A DNA stretch of 64,000 nucleotides, from contig NZ_QPMH01000016.1 in NCBI RefSeq assembly GCF_003344765.1, positions 1 to 64,000 of the forward strand, written 5' to 3'. The notes under the pieces were generated by a model. The model had not been told where the DNA came from and ran no database searches. It saw only the letters and a program-made list of their open reading frames with translations. This DNA comes from Ferruginivarius sediminum. GTDB taxonomy: Bacteria > Pseudomonadota > Alphaproteobacteria > Kiloniellales > Rhodovibrionaceae. This document shows positions 53,244 through 64,000 of this stretch, one piece after another. The translations under genes and the position numbers were made by a program. Positions within the stretch are counted from its first letter, which is position 1. Each line of letters begins with the position of its first letter.

Positions 53244-53285
53244 ACCATATACCGGTGCGGCGCAACCTTCATTGATCCCTGTCAA
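53244..53285 (-). promoter_or_regulatory. FNR-type site and -10 element of the hibernation/BON/ATP-grasp block
   Basis: TTGAT-CCCT-GTCAA (53272-53285) lies 72-85 nt upstream of the first small gene. The minus strand has TATGGT at 53244-53249, exactly the -10 position expected for a class II site. The site overlaps the gap after the rtcB stop. Confidence 0.6.
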
Positions 53286-53289
53286 TCAC

Positions 53290-54726
<1,437 letters not shown>

Positions 54727-54736
54727 CGCATTTGCC

Positions 54737-55180
54737 TCACACGTCGATGACGCACTCGCCCAGCCAGCCGCCGTCGGGCAGGCGGCTGACGTTCAGCGCG
54801 GTATAGGTGGCGCCCTTGACTTCGACCGCCGGGGCGTGCCGGGCCACGTCGATCGGCTCGCCCCAGGCCTCGGCGGCGAGGCCGCCGTCCCGGCGGTGCA
54901 CCTGGAACCTGGCAAAGAGCAAGCGATCCACCGCCATTTCGTAGACCAGCGAATTCAGCCAGTCGTAGAGCAGGGTTTCCGGGTCGCGGCCGCGAATCTC
55001 GATGGCGATGCGCTCCGACGGCCTCACACTGGCGGGGCAGGTCACCGCCGCCGTCAGGGCGATTCCGGCCTGCTCCAGCATGGCTTCCAGCGTGGGCCCC
55101 CAGGCGCGCAGGCCGACGTCGGCGCCGTGCTCGAAGTGCTCCCAGCCCGCCGCGCCATCCGTCGAGGCAAGCTTGCTCAT
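54737..55180 (-). CDS. Archease, RtcB activator
   Basis: 147 aa, acidic. HFEHGADVGLRAWGPTLEAM at the N-terminus is the archease signature with the metal-binding Asp. LLYDWLNSLVYEMAVDRLLF is the central helix and LNVSRLPDGGWLGECVIDV the C-terminal strand with terminal Asp. Archease speeds RtcB turnover and guanylylation. The stop lies 10 nt before rtcB. The FNR-type site at 55283 is about 110 nt upstream but is better placed for the divergent ftsH. Confidence 0.92.
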   Translation of the reverse strand: MSKLASTDGAAGWEHFEHGADVGLRAWGPTLEAMLEQAGIALTAAVTCPASVRPSERIAIEIRGRDPETLLYDWLNSLVYEMAVDRLLFARFQVHRRDGGLAAEAWGEPIDVARHAPAVEVKGATYTALNVSRLPDGGWLGECVIDV

Positions 55181-55282
55181 GGCGCCATTCCCCTCATGGC
55201 GGTATATTCGGCGGACCGGCGTCCCGGCGCCATGCGTTGGCGCAAATTCACACGCCCGGCCGCCGGTTCCGCCCGACGCCCA

Positions 55283-55296
55283 TTGATCCGGGTCAA
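55283..55296 (+). promoter_or_regulatory. FNR-type site between archease and ftsH
   Basis: TTGAT-CCGG-GTCAA, centred 66 nt before the ftsH ATG. Toward ftsH a TCTAGG (55318-55323) lies within one base of the class II -10 position. Toward archease the expected position is GCCGGG, so ftsH is the likelier target. Confidence 0.5.
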
Positions 55297-55355
55297 GGGC
55301 GCGTTGGCGGCCGCCAGTCTAGGCTGGGCGCCGAAAGCGGATTGGAAGGCGCTTG

Positions 55356-57278
<1,923 letters not shown>

Positions 57279-57302
57279 TGGGCGAATTGACCTGTTCCGC
57301 TA

Positions 57303-58658
57303 TCACGCCCCCGCCAGCGTCATGCCGTCGATACGGACCGTCGGCGAATCGGTGCCATAGCGGAATTCCAGGTCGTCGGCCGGTGTGAGGTTCATGAACA
57401 TGTCCTTCAGGTTGCCGGCCAGGGTCAACTCACTGACGGGATAGGCGATCTTGCCGTTCTCGATCCAGAAGCCCGCGGCGCCGCGGCTGTAGTCGCCGGT
57501 GACCCCGTTGACGCCCATACCCATCAATTCCATCACGTAGAAGCCCTCCTCGATCTCGCCGATCAGGGCTTCGGGCGACAGCGCGCCCGGTTCGAGGTAC
57601 AGGTTCGTCGTGGCCGGCGACGGCGGGGCGGAGGTGCCGCGCGCGGCGTGGCCGGTGGAGCGCAGCCCGAGCTGGCGCGCCGAGCTCAGCGACAGGATCC
57701 AGGTCTTCAGCGCGCCGTCCTCGATCACTTTCCGGGGCTTGTTCGCCAGCCCCTCGGCGTCGAAGGGCTTGGACTTCAGGCCGCGCCGGCGATGCGGGTC
57801 GTCCACCACCGCGATGCCGGGCGCGAAGACCGGCTGGTCCATGCGGTCTTTCAGGAACGAGGTGCCGCGCGCCACGGCCGGGCCGGAAATCGCGCCGGCA
57901 AGATGACCGAGAAGGCTGTTCGCCACGCGCGGGTGGTAGACGACCGGGTACTTCCCGGTCTTGGGCCGGCGCGGATTCAGGCGGCGCACGGTTCGCTCGC
58001 CGGCAAGCCGGCCGATCGCGGCGGGGTCTTCCAGGTCGCTGCCGTAAACGGCCGAATGGAAAGCGTAGTCCCTTTCCATCGCCGTACCTTCACCCGCCAG
58101 GACGGCGCAGCCGACCGTTTGAGACGACTTGCTGTAGCCGCCGCTGAAGCCATTGGTCGCCGCGAGCGCGATGTGGGCGCTGGACCAGTTCGCTTCGGCG
58201 CCTTCGGAATTCGTTACACCCTCGACAGCGCGTGCCGCCTCCTCGCACGCACGGGCCCGCTCGATCAGGGTGCTCGTGTCGGGCTCTTGCGGATCGCAGT
58301 TATCCAGGTCCGGCCAGTCACGGGCCAGGGCGTCCGCTTCGGCCAGGCCGCAATAGGGGTCCTCCGGCACGCTTCCGGCCATCGCCAGCGCCCGCTCGAC
58401 AAGGTCACGCAGCGCGTCAGGCTTGAAGTCGGACGATGCCACGCAGGCTTGCCGCTTACCGACGAAGACTCGCAGGCCGAGGTCGGCGGCTTCGCTGCGC
58501 TTCAAGCGCTCGACCTCGCCTAGGCGCTGGGCGTGGGAGATCGACACGCCGTCGACAAGCACGGCGTCGGCGGCATCGGCACCGGCACGGCGGGCCTTGT
58601 CCAGCAAGTCGTCGAGCAGGTCGAGGGAGTCGCGGTCACCGCCATTACGTGGACTCAT
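57303..58658 (-). CDS. pmbA: TldD/PmbA-family metallopeptidase subunit (PmbA/TldE-like)
   Basis: 451 aa. N-terminal domain (LLDDLLDKARRAGADAADAV, RLKRSEAADLGLRVFVGKRQ) and C-terminal barrel (RRLNPRRPKTGKYPVVYHPR, SARQLGLRSTGHAARG, GVNGVTGDYSRGAAGFWIEN). The HExxxH of TldD is absent, as expected for the non-catalytic TldE/PmbA partner. With TldD (not in this window) it processes peptides and antitoxins. ATG 58658 starts the family sequence; the longer in-frame extension is unrelated. It converges with ftsH. Confidence 0.9.
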   Translation of the reverse strand: MSPRNGGDRDSLDLLDDLLDKARRAGADAADAVLVDGVSISHAQRLGEVERLKRSEAADLGLRVFVGKRQACVASSDFKPDALRDLVERALAMAGSVPEDPYCGLAEADALARDWPDLDNCDPQEPDTSTLIERARACEEAARAVEGVTNSEGAEANWSSAHIALAATNGFSGGYSKSSQTVGCAVLAGEGTAMERDYAFHSAVYGSDLEDPAAIGRLAGERTVRRLNPRRPKTGKYPVVYHPRVANSLLGHLAGAISGPAVARGTSFLKDRMDQPVFAPGIAVVDDPHRRRGLKSKPFDAEGLANKPRKVIEDGALKTWILSLSSARQLGLRSTGHAARGTSAPPSPATTNLYLEPGALSPEALIGEIEEGFYVMELMGMGVNGVTGDYSRGAAGFWIENGKIAYPVSELTLAGNLKDMFMNLTPADDLEFRYGTDSPTVRIDGMTLAGA

Positions 58659-58756
58659 CGTGGCCTCTTGCAAACTGCCTTGTCGGGCGTTCGAAACGTC
58701 TTCGGTGCTTCCGGACGCGCTGTCCGGCGTGTTGGAGCCGCCGCCTACAATGCCGC

Positions 58757-59191
58757 CTACAATGTGGCGTGGCGAACGCGGGTCGCGCGCTCGATCGCGG
58801 CGGCTTCCAGGCGACCTATCTCCAGGCCGTAGCGCAGCATCTCCAGAAGCCGAAGCTCTTCCTGCGAGGCTCTGCCGTCGGCGGCGGCGACATCGCAGGC
58901 CAGCGCATAGGCGGTTTCGCACAGGTGCTTGGGCAACGCGGCCCTGATCGTCTCGATCACCTGGTCCAGGCCGTCCTCGTCGCGCAGCAGGTTGGCGCAG
59001 TCCTCCGCCGTGCTCGACAGCTTCTCGCGGTCGAAGTCGCGGAATACGGGCCAGTGCGAGACGACGTCCCCGATGGTCGCCAGTTCCCGGTCCGTCATCT
59101 CCCTGTCGGCGGCGGAGACGAGGACCATCGTGTAGATCAGCGCGGCGTGGTGGTCGATCGTGCCTGCCCGGCTCTTTCTGTCGCTTGGCAT
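58757..59191 (-). CDS. TerB-like protein
   Basis: 144 aa helical protein. ALIYTMVLVSAADREMTDRE, then LACDVAAADGRASQEELRLL show the repeated D-x-x-(L)-D-x-E metal-binding pattern of the TerB/YebE tellurite-resistance-like fold, which can bind Ca2+ and associates with membranes and phage-defence systems. It lacks a membrane segment. ATG 59191 is chosen; an in-frame extension upstream to 59254 is poor. It lies about 100 nt upstream of pmbA on the same strand. Confidence 0.8.
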   Translation of the reverse strand: MPSDRKSRAGTIDHHAALIYTMVLVSAADREMTDRELATIGDVVSHWPVFRDFDREKLSSTAEDCANLLRDEDGLDQVIETIRAALPKHLCETAYALACDVAAADGRASQEELRLLEMLRYGLEIGRLEAAAIERATRVRHATL

Positions 59192-59341
59192 TGTTATCAC
59201 TATCCCTGCATCTCTTGGATCGCTACGTATCGCGGTCGTGGCGGGGGCCGTCAAGCGGCGCGGTCATTATGCCGGCTCGCATGGCTGGATTGCGGCATTG
59301 GTGGTTTGCGGTTCAAGGCTTTTCATGGCACACGCCCGCGC

Positions 59342-60277
59342 ATGTCCGCAGTCGTGCAAGTGGTCCTCCCCGTTTTCGGCATCATCCTGGCCGGCTATCT
59401 CGCCGGGCGGCGCGGCCTTCTGGGGACGGGCAGCAGCCAGGCGTTGAACGGCTTCGTCTATTACGTGGCGTTGCCGGCGCTGTTCCTGATCTCGATGGCG
59501 CGGGTGGAGATCGACCAGATCCTGAACTGGCCGTTCCTTCTGGCGCTGGGCGGCGCGCAGCTTGCGACCTTCCTGATATCGGTCCTGGGCGCGGCCGTGC
59601 TGTTCCCCGCGCGCTTCGGCACGTTGTCGCTGCACGGCATGACGGCGGTGTTCGCGAACACGGGCTACATGGGCATCCCCTTGCTGCAGACGGCCTTCGG
59701 CGATGTCGGGACGCTGCCGGCGGTGGTGGCCACGGTCTGGCACGGCGCGGTGGTGATGGGTCTTGGCATCGTCATGCTGGAGGCCGACTTCAACCGGGGC
59801 AGCGGCCTCGCCATCGTCGCCCACGTCGCCAAGGGCGTGATCTCCAGCCCGCTGGTCCTCTCCGCCGCCGCGGGTCTCGCGCTCTCGGCCCTGCAATTGC
59901 CGATTCCAGCACCCTTTGCGACTTTCTGCGATATCCTGGCGGCGGCGGCCGCGCCCTGTGCACTCTTCGCGATGGGCCTGTTCATGGTGGGCCGCTCCGT
60001 CACGGCCGGGGCAAGCGAGCTTGGCTGGCTGGTGGCCATGAAGCTGCTGATCCAGCCGGCCATCGCCTATTTCATCGCCATCGAGGTCCTGGCCATCGAC
60101 CGCCTGTGGGCGATCTCCGCCGTCGTGCTCTCCGCCCTGCCGACCGGCGCCCTGGTCTTCATCCTGGCCCAGCAATACGGCGTCTACACCCAGCGCTCCA
60201 CCTCCGCGATCCTGCTGTCCACGGTGGCCTCCGTGGCGACGCTGTCGGCGCTGTTCGCGGTGCTCGGAGTGCGGTGA
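59342..60277 (+). CDS. AEC-family (auxin efflux carrier) transporter
   Basis: 311 aa with about 10 membrane helices in two inverted halves. The first half has VVLPVFGIILAGYLAGRRGL and an FANTGYMGIPLLQTAFG motif with crossover helix; the second half has ILAAAAAPCALFAMGLFMVG and AISAVVLSALPTGALVFILA. The family exports or exchanges small organic acids such as malate or 2-oxoglutarate. Whether it serves the malic enzyme further upstream is unknown. ATG 59342 begins the first helix. It is divergent from the TerB-like gene. Confidence 0.88.
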   Translation: MSAVVQVVLPVFGIILAGYLAGRRGLLGTGSSQALNGFVYYVALPALFLISMARVEIDQILNWPFLLALGGAQLATFLISVLGAAVLFPARFGTLSLHGMTAVFANTGYMGIPLLQTAFGDVGTLPAVVATVWHGAVVMGLGIVMLEADFNRGSGLAIVAHVAKGVISSPLVLSAAAGLALSALQLPIPAPFATFCDILAAAAAPCALFAMGLFMVGRSVTAGASELGWLVAMKLLIQPAIAYFIAIEVLAIDRLWAISAVVLSALPTGALVFILAQQYGVYTQRSTSAILLSTVASVATLSALFAVLGVR

Positions 60278-60374
60278 GAGCAATTATCCGGAGCGCGGTG
60301 GGTAATTCTTAGGATATCTCGGGGGCGTGAACGCCGCCCACGCAATCAATTTTTGCCGTGCCGGACCAAGGCCA

Positions 60375-60402
60375 TTGACATTTTGAGTGGATATAATATA
60401 TA
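60375..60402 (+). promoter_or_regulatory. Sigma70-like promoter of the toxin-antitoxin pair
   Basis: TTGACA (60375-60380), a 16-nt spacer and TATATA (60397-60402) form a good consensus-like promoter in an AT-rich pocket. Confidence 0.65.
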
Positions 60403-60410
60403 CGGATAAC

Positions 60411-60435
60411 GATACTAACGTAATGCGTTAGTATC
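60411..60435. promoter_or_regulatory. Perfect 10-bp palindromic operator of higBA
   Basis: GATACTAACG-N5-CGTTAGTATC overlaps the likely transcription start. HigA-type antitoxins repress their own operons by binding such palindromes, so this is the expected autoregulatory site. Confidence 0.7.
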
Positions 60436-60478
60436 GATCATCGACACACCTGGGGCAAGGTCGATGGAGTGCTGAGTA

Positions 60479-60760
60479 TTGATAAAGAGCTTCCGGGATC
60501 CGGAGGCGGAGAAGATTTATGCGGGCAAGGCATCGCGGAAAATGCCAAGCCAGATTCAGCGGCAAGCAAGGCGGAAACTCCGCATGCTGGCCGCTGCCGT
60601 CGAGCTGCAGGATCTTTCAAGCCCACCCGGCAATCGCCTGGAAAAGCTATCGGGGGACCGTGCCGGCCAACACAGCATTCGTATCAACAATCAGTGGCGT
60701 ATCTGTTTCAAATGGAATGATGGCGCGGAAGCCGTGGAGGTCGTCGATTATCACCGTTGA
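60479..60760 (+). CDS. higB: HigB/RelE-family toxin
   Basis: 93 aa. It begins MIKSFRDPEAEKIYAG (a TTG start at 60479; GGAG lies about 10 nt upstream), then RQARRKLRMLAAAVELQDLS, NRLEKLSGDRAGQHSIRINN and WRICFKWNDGAEAVEVVDYH, the standard HigB pattern with basic residues for ribosome-dependent mRNA cleavage. The toxin gene precedes the antitoxin, the usual higBA order. A palindromic operator lies about 45 nt upstream. Confidence 0.88.
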   Translation: MIKSFRDPEAEKIYAGKASRKMPSQIQRQARRKLRMLAAAVELQDLSSPPGNRLEKLSGDRAGQHSIRINNQWRICFKWNDGAEAVEVVDYHR

Positions 60761-60855
60761 GAATGGAAATTGGAGGCAGACGGCCTAACGGCCATGCTTA
60801 ATCAGGTGTCGTCGGCTTTGGCACTGGTCATACGTGGAAACAAGGTTCATCGGGA

Positions 60856-61179
60856 ATGGTAATCGCGCCAGCCATGGCAACATTATCCAACATCCATCCG
60901 GGCGAAATCCTCCAGGAAGAGTTCATGGAACCCCTGGGTCTTTCGGCCTACCGTCTAGCGAAGGATATCGATGTTCCCCAGACGCGGATCGCGGCGATCG
61001 TGCACGGCCGGCGAGGCGTGACACCCGACACGGCCGCGCGGCTGGGGCGCTATTTCAGGACATCGGCGCAGTTTTGGCTGAACCTGCAGGCCGCCTACGA
61101 TCTTGAGGAGTTGGAGCGGGATAAGCGCGCCGAGCTTGAGCGTATCCATCCGCGTGACGACATCGCGCTTGCGTGCTGA
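60856..61179 (+). CDS. higA: HigA-family antitoxin
   Basis: 107 aa XRE-type antitoxin: NIHPGEILQEEFMEPLGLSA, YRLAKDIDVPQTRIAAIVHG, RRGVTPDTAARLGRYFRTSA and QFWLNLQAAYDLEELERDKR. It neutralises HigB and represses the operon. The start is ATG 60856 or, equally, ATG 60874 just before the conserved part. A 95-nt gap separates it from higB, longer than usual for such pairs, so a separate antitoxin promoter is possible. Confidence 0.88.
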   Translation: MVIAPAMATLSNIHPGEILQEEFMEPLGLSAYRLAKDIDVPQTRIAAIVHGRRGVTPDTAARLGRYFRTSAQFWLNLQAAYDLEELERDKRAELERIHPRDDIALAC

Positions 61180-61196
61180 GCACTGGCCCGCCGGCC

Positions 61197-63977
61197 TCAC
61201 CCCTCCAGAAACCCTCGCGTTCCCGCCACCGCGTCGGCGAGGCCGCAACGTACCACCTCCACGCCCTCGGGGAATGCGCCCGTTAGGCGGCTTGGCATCA
61301 TCGGGTCGAGCAGGACGAAGACGCCCCGGTCGTCGGCGCGGCGGATCAGGCGGCCGTAGGCCTGCTTCAGGCGCAGGCGAGTGATCATGTCGTCGTAGCG
61401 GCGCTTGCCGAACAGTTCGCGCCGGGCCTTGTGGCGGATATCGGGGCGCGGCCAGGGCACGCGGTCGAACACGATCAGCCGGAGCGAGCGGCCCGGCACG
61501 TCCACGCCGTCGCGCGTGGCGTCGGTGCCAAGAAGGCAGCCGTCCTCCTCCGCCCGGAAGATGTCGACCAGCGTGGAGACGTCCAGGCCGTCCACGTGCT
61601 GCGCGAACAGCGGCAAGCCCGCCTGCTCCAGCCGCTCGCCGATCCGGCCGTGCACCGCGCGCAGGCGGCTGATCGCGGTGAACAGGCCCAGCGCCCCGCC
61701 GCCGGCGGCCAGGAACAGTTCGCGATAGGCCGCGGCCACCTGGCCCAGGTCGTCCTTGCGCACGTCGTTCACCACGAAGACGCGCGTGTGCGCGGGATAG
61801 TCGAAGGGCGAGGGCACGGCGGCGCGGAAGGCCGGTTCCGGCAGATGCACCGCGCCGGTGCGAATCTCGGCTGCCTGCCAGTCGGCCTCCGGGTCGCCGC
61901 TGCCGTCGCGCAACGTGGCGGAGGTGACGACGAGGCCCTGCGCCTTTTGGGCCACCTGCTCGGCAAAGGGGAGCGTCGGATCGACCCAGTGCCGGTGCAG
62001 GCCGACGTCGAAGTCGCGCCCACCGACGCGCTCCACCATCAGCCAGTCGACGAACGCATCCGGGCTCTCTTCCTCCTGCATGGCGGCCAGCATCTGGCGC
62101 CAGGCCTCCACCTGCGCGACGCCGCGGCGCTCCAGGCTGCGGCTGGTCGCCTCGATGCGTCGCCGGCTGTCGCTGTCCAGCTCTTCCGCCTCGTCGTCCA
62201 GGCGCGCGCGCAGGCCCGCCAGCAGCCGCTTCATCGGGTCCAGCAGCCGGGCCAGGGCCCGGTCCAGCTCGGCGCTCGATTCCAATAGGGGCGGAATGAC
62301 CGGACGTAGCTCCGTTTCCAGGCTGTACGGGTCGCCGGGACGATGTACGCGCGCGTACACCTGCTGTCGTACGTGCGCGAGGAAGGCCTCGCAGGCGCCG
62401 TTCGCGGCATCCTCGGCGATGCGCTGGTGCCAGCCCTCGGCCGGCAGCAGCCGCGCGGCGCGCAGCGTCTCGTGCAGGGCGTCCGCCGTCGCGGTGTCGC
62501 CGCCGAGGATGTCCTCGACGCGCCGTTCCAGCCCGCGAATGCGGCCGGAAGCGCGGCTGCCCCGGCTGTCCGCGCCGAGTAGCCAGCGCCGCAGCTCGTA
62601 GGCCTCGCGCCCGCTGAGGTGGGCGGAGAAGGCGCTGTCGGCGGCATCGAAGACGTGGTGCCCCTCGTCGAAGACATAGCGGCTGGGCAGCCGTCCCTCG
62701 TCGCCGCCGCCCAGCGCGGCCTGGATCATCACCAGCGCATGGTTCGCCACGACGATGTCGGCCCGCCGCGCCCGGCGGATCGAATGCTCGATGAAGCAGG
62801 TCTTGTAGTGCGGGCAGGCGGAATAGATGCACTCGCCGCGCCGGTCGGTCAGGCCCAGCGTCTTGCCCCGGCCCAGCAGGTCGGCCAGCCAGCCTGGAAA
62901 GTCGCCGCCCACCATGTCGCCGTCGCGCGTGGCCGCCGTCCAGCGCGCCATCAGACCGACGGCCACGGCGTCCTGCCCGCGCACCTGCAGGCCGCGCACG
63001 GCTTCCTCCAGGTTCAGGAGGCACAGGTAGTTCTCCCGCCCCTTGCGCACGACCACGCGGCGCGCCTTCTCGCGGCGTTCCGGGAACAGGCGGTCAAGCT
63101 CGCCGTCGATCTGGTGCTGCAGGTTGCGGGTATAGGTGGACAGCCACACCGGCCCGGCGTTCTTCTGCGACCACACGCTCGCCGGCGCGATGTAACCCAG
63201 CGTCTTGCCGACGCCCGTCCCCGCCTCCGCCAGCACCATGTTGGGGGCGTCCGGCGTCTCGCGCGGCTGAAAGGCGTGGGTGACGGCGGAGGCGTAGTCC
63301 GCCTGCTGCGGCCGCGCCTCGGCGTCCTCGCCCAGGAGTTCGGCCAGGCGGTGGCGCGCCTCCTCGGCACTGACCGGCTGGTTGCCGGCGGGCGGTTCCG
63401 GCGCGGTTTCGGACCATTCGCCGAAGCGCTCCCACACCCGCAGGCCGTGGCCCCTGCGCGGCGCCTCGCCGCCCTCGCCGTCGAAGCCCAGCGCAGACAG
63501 CACCGCCGGCCCCCAGGGCCAGCCGGCCTCCGACATGGTCCAGGCGATACCGGCCGCGTCCCGGTCGCGCTGCCCGCGCGCCGCCAGCTCGGCCAGAAGG
63601 GCGCGGGCCGCCTGATGCAGCGTCCCGGCGGCCGCTTCCAGCCCGTCGGGCAATGGCAGGCCCAGCGCCACGGCAAGACCGCGCGGCGTCGGCGTGCAGA
63701 AGCTGGCCGGGCGGGTAAAGGCGTAAAGCTCCAGCACGTCGAAGACGGCGAACGGATCGGCGCCCAGCCGCCGGGCCGTCGCCCGCGCGTGGCACACCAC
63801 CGGCGCCTCCGCCCGTGCCCGCGAAAGCGCGTCATCGTGGCCGAGCGCCAGCACCTCGCCATCCGCCTCCATCCACGCCGCGCCCGACAGCCCGGCGACA
63901 AGCACCGGCGCGCGCGGCAGGCGCACGCCCTCGGGCGGGAAGGATGAGGTTGCGGGAAGGCCGGATGCTGCTGTCAT
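61197..63977 (-). CDS. DinG-like ATP-dependent DNA helicase
   Basis: 926 aa superfamily 2 helicase of the DinG/XPD group. A long N-terminal region (1-235) lacks helicase motifs. Motif I is EAGTGVGKTLGYIAPASV; the Fe-S cluster cysteines appear in ENYLCLLNLEEAV and ECIYSACPHYKTCFIEH; the DEAH-like box is FDEGHHVFDAADS. C-terminal motifs are LVVTSATLRDGSG and LKQAYGRLIRRADDRGVFVL. It unwinds DNA in 5'-3' direction, helping with R-loops and blocked replication. The length is greater than E. coli DinG (about 716 aa); the extra N-terminal region may be a decayed exonuclease-like domain. The gene runs close to the window edge but its ATG at 63977 is inside. Confidence 0.9.
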   Translation of the reverse strand: MTAASGLPATSSFPPEGVRLPRAPVLVAGLSGAAWMEADGEVLALGHDDALSRARAEAPVVCHARATARRLGADPFAVFDVLELYAFTRPASFCTPTPRGLAVALGLPLPDGLEAAAGTLHQAARALLAELAARGQRDRDAAGIAWTMSEAGWPWGPAVLSALGFDGEGGEAPRRGHGLRVWERFGEWSETAPEPPAGNQPVSAEEARHRLAELLGEDAEARPQQADYASAVTHAFQPRETPDAPNMVLAEAGTGVGKTLGYIAPASVWSQKNAGPVWLSTYTRNLQHQIDGELDRLFPERREKARRVVVRKGRENYLCLLNLEEAVRGLQVRGQDAVAVGLMARWTAATRDGDMVGGDFPGWLADLLGRGKTLGLTDRRGECIYSACPHYKTCFIEHSIRRARRADIVVANHALVMIQAALGGGDEGRLPSRYVFDEGHHVFDAADSAFSAHLSGREAYELRRWLLGADSRGSRASGRIRGLERRVEDILGGDTATADALHETLRAARLLPAEGWHQRIAEDAANGACEAFLAHVRQQVYARVHRPGDPYSLETELRPVIPPLLESSAELDRALARLLDPMKRLLAGLRARLDDEAEELDSDSRRRIEATSRSLERRGVAQVEAWRQMLAAMQEEESPDAFVDWLMVERVGGRDFDVGLHRHWVDPTLPFAEQVAQKAQGLVVTSATLRDGSGDPEADWQAAEIRTGAVHLPEPAFRAAVPSPFDYPAHTRVFVVNDVRKDDLGQVAAAYRELFLAAGGGALGLFTAISRLRAVHGRIGERLEQAGLPLFAQHVDGLDVSTLVDIFRAEEDGCLLGTDATRDGVDVPGRSLRLIVFDRVPWPRPDIRHKARRELFGKRRYDDMITRLRLKQAYGRLIRRADDRGVFVLLDPMMPSRLTGAFPEGVEVVRCGLADAVAGTRGFLEG

Positions 63978-64000
63978 TGCCGGCGGAGTATAGGAGGCGT

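Overview
The window is GC-rich, densely coded chromosomal DNA of an alphaproteobacterium, most likely in or near the Rhodospirillales. This rests on codon use, gene content (glxBCD-glnT, RtcB-archease, arcABC, stand-alone PmbA) and many TGATG/ATGA-coupled starts. I see no rRNA, tRNA or CRISPR array. Mobile DNA is limited to an integrase arm-domain fragment and a transposase remnant near 22.7-23.1 kb, with a small accessory patch at 45.9-48.5 kb.

Region 1 (about 0-17.2 kb) is the most unusual part. A SARP/BTAD-type regulator (16259-17164) precedes thirteen tightly packed minus-strand genes (151-16050) that end at a small terminator. Most products have no recognisable function. They include four members of one paralogous family (A: 151-1560, 2501-3781, 3821-5113, 10719-11903) and two members of a second helical family (B: 1563-2501, 6225-8165). 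They also include a cytosolic-looking subtilase, a three-part protein with a Trypco2/DUF2589-like N-terminus, a multidomain permuted NlpC/P60 peptidase, a repeat protein with a lysozyme-like C-terminus, and a protein with possible prenyltransferase-like (ABBA) repeats. It reads as one co-regulated, protease-containing multiprotein system that I cannot match to a described one.

Region 2 (17.4-24.1 kb) holds a nitronate-monooxygenase-like enzyme, a P-type cation ATPase with a zinc alcohol dehydrogenase, mobile-element remnants and an XRE-cupin regulator. Region 3 (24.2-33.9 kb) is a nitrogen/amine module: glxBCD-like glutamate-synthase-type proteins, a type III glutamine synthetase, a GlxA-like AraC regulator, three small membrane proteins (one of only 59 aa), an APC permease, a universal stress protein and two further membrane proteins.

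Region 4 (33.9-45.8 kb) has an HTH-cold-shock fusion, the arginine deiminase pathway (arcA, arcB, arcC with an NhaC-type exchanger in the ArcD role), and an operon for an acyl-CoA synthetase, E1alpha, E1beta, E2 and an acyl carrier protein. Region 5 (45.8-48.5 kb) is accessory: an Abi-like HEPN protein, a SagB-type nitroreductase and a lone AEP-type primase. Region 6 (48.5-64 kb) carries malic enzyme, an ATP-grasp/BON/ribosome-hibernation-factor operon, RtcB-archease, FtsH, PmbA, a TerB-like protein, an AEC transporter, a HigBA toxin-antitoxin pair and a DinG-like helicase.

Across 23-55 kb I found five TTGAN-N4-NTCAA palindromes (FNR/FixK type). Four lie about 66-84 nt upstream of the first gene of a unit (arc, malic enzyme, the hibernation/BON/ATP-grasp block, FtsH). 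This suggests much of the right half is an oxygen-limitation and energy-stress regulon.
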